NCBI GenBank assembly: GCA_964568075.1
Contig: CAZMOM010000017.1
Span: 1-64,000 of the forward strand
DNA length: 64,000 nt
DNA from: MnTg04 sp964568075
GTDB taxonomy: Bacteria; Pseudomonadota; Gammaproteobacteria; Steroidobacterales; MnTg04
Direction: 5' to 3'
How positions within the stretch are numbered: the first letter of the stretch is position 1; each line of letters opens with the position of its first letter. Below the pieces are notes generated by a model, which worked only from the letters and a program-made list of their open reading frames with translations, was not told the DNA's origin and did no database searches. The translations under genes and the position numbers were made by a program. Shown piece by piece: positions 63,834 through 64,000 of this stretch.

Positions 63834-64000
63834 ATGCACACAACCAGAGGAAGCGTATATAGAGATATTGGCTTTAGTGAACAGGAATCGCGGGACCTGG
63901 AGCTCCGTGGTTTTCTCGCCGTGAAAATCAGCCAATTCATTCGCAACAATAATCTCACTCAACAGAAGGCGGCTGATTTCTTCGGGATCCACCGCCCGAA
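63834..64000 (+). CDS. XRE-family antitoxin, N-terminal part (cut by the right edge)
   Basis: ATG 63834 with AGGAGG eight bases upstream opens a frame to the edge. The product MHTTRGSVYRDIGFSEQESR is followed by LRGFLAVKISQFIRNNNLTQ and QKAADFFGIHRP, the start of a helix-turn-helix typical of antitoxins paired with Gp49-like toxins. It should bind the toxin and the upstream palindrome. Confidence 0.85.
   Translation, partial: MHTTRGSVYRDIGFSEQESRDLELRGFLAVKISQFIRNNNLTQQKAADFFGIHRP

Overview
The window looks like a draft or metagenome-assembled chromosome of a gammaproteobacterium. The evidence is the housekeeping order tRNA-Leu–tig–clpP–clpX–lon–hupB–tRNA-Val–tRNA-Asp–ppiD, the dnaQ–rnhA–yafS and gloB–mltD blocks, FabI with its Y-x6-K motif, and a REP-associated transposase with its REPs. 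Housekeeping genes are GC-rich, while the glycan cluster (about 1-17.5 kb) is clearly AT-richer, which fits lateral acquisition. Three runs of ten Ns are scaffold joins; each flank pair shares a short identical end, and removing Ns plus the duplicate restores an open gene every time.

Layout. (1) 1-21.4 kb, almost all minus strand: a Wzx/Wzy-type surface polysaccharide locus. In transcription order it has wzb (tyrosine phosphatase), wza (outer-membrane export), a wzc-like co-polymerase/kinase, wzx flippase, wzy polymerase, a lone plus-strand FkbM methyltransferase, then glycosyltransferases with gmd/fcl (GDP-L-fucose). It ends with rfbF-rfbG-rfbH-reductase (CDP-3,6-dideoxyhexose), a further glycosyltransferase, a decayed DegT aminotransferase and the start of a methyltransferase. 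(2) 21.6-25.7 kb: more sugar genes (rfbB, pgi, a UDP-glucuronate 4-epimerase-like gene) separated by a dispersed repeat. (3) 25.8-27.7 kb: dnaQ-rnhA-yafS.

(4) 27.7-48.2 kb: a roughly 20-kb accessory island lying between yafS and gloB, which are neighbours in many gammaproteobacteria. It is bounded on both sides by copies of the dispersed repeat and by wrecked insertion sequences (IS1595-like on the left; IS30-like at 30.2 and 47.0 kb in opposite orientations). It carries a HigBA toxin-antitoxin pair, a frameshifted NYN-domain gene, and a six-gene set that looks like a synthase-dependent exopolysaccharide machine. That set comprises a six-hairpin glycosidase-like lipoprotein, a polysaccharide deacetylase, a processive GT2 synthase, a HEAT-repeat membrane protein, a TPR/YaiO-type outer-membrane barrel and a response regulator. 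I do not recognise this combination as one of the named Pga, Bcs, Alg or Pel systems. The rest of the island holds a zinc-ribbon protein, a MarR regulator, a secreted DUF11-type protein, a lipoprotein, and a histidine kinase and response regulator followed by a decayed HDOD gene.

(5) 48.2-64 kb: gloB-mltD, fabI, a RAYT transposase with four REP copies, a DAACS symporter, ppiD, tRNAs, hupB, lon, clpX, clpP, tig, tRNA-Leu and a RelE/HigB-type toxin with the beginning of its antitoxin at the right edge.
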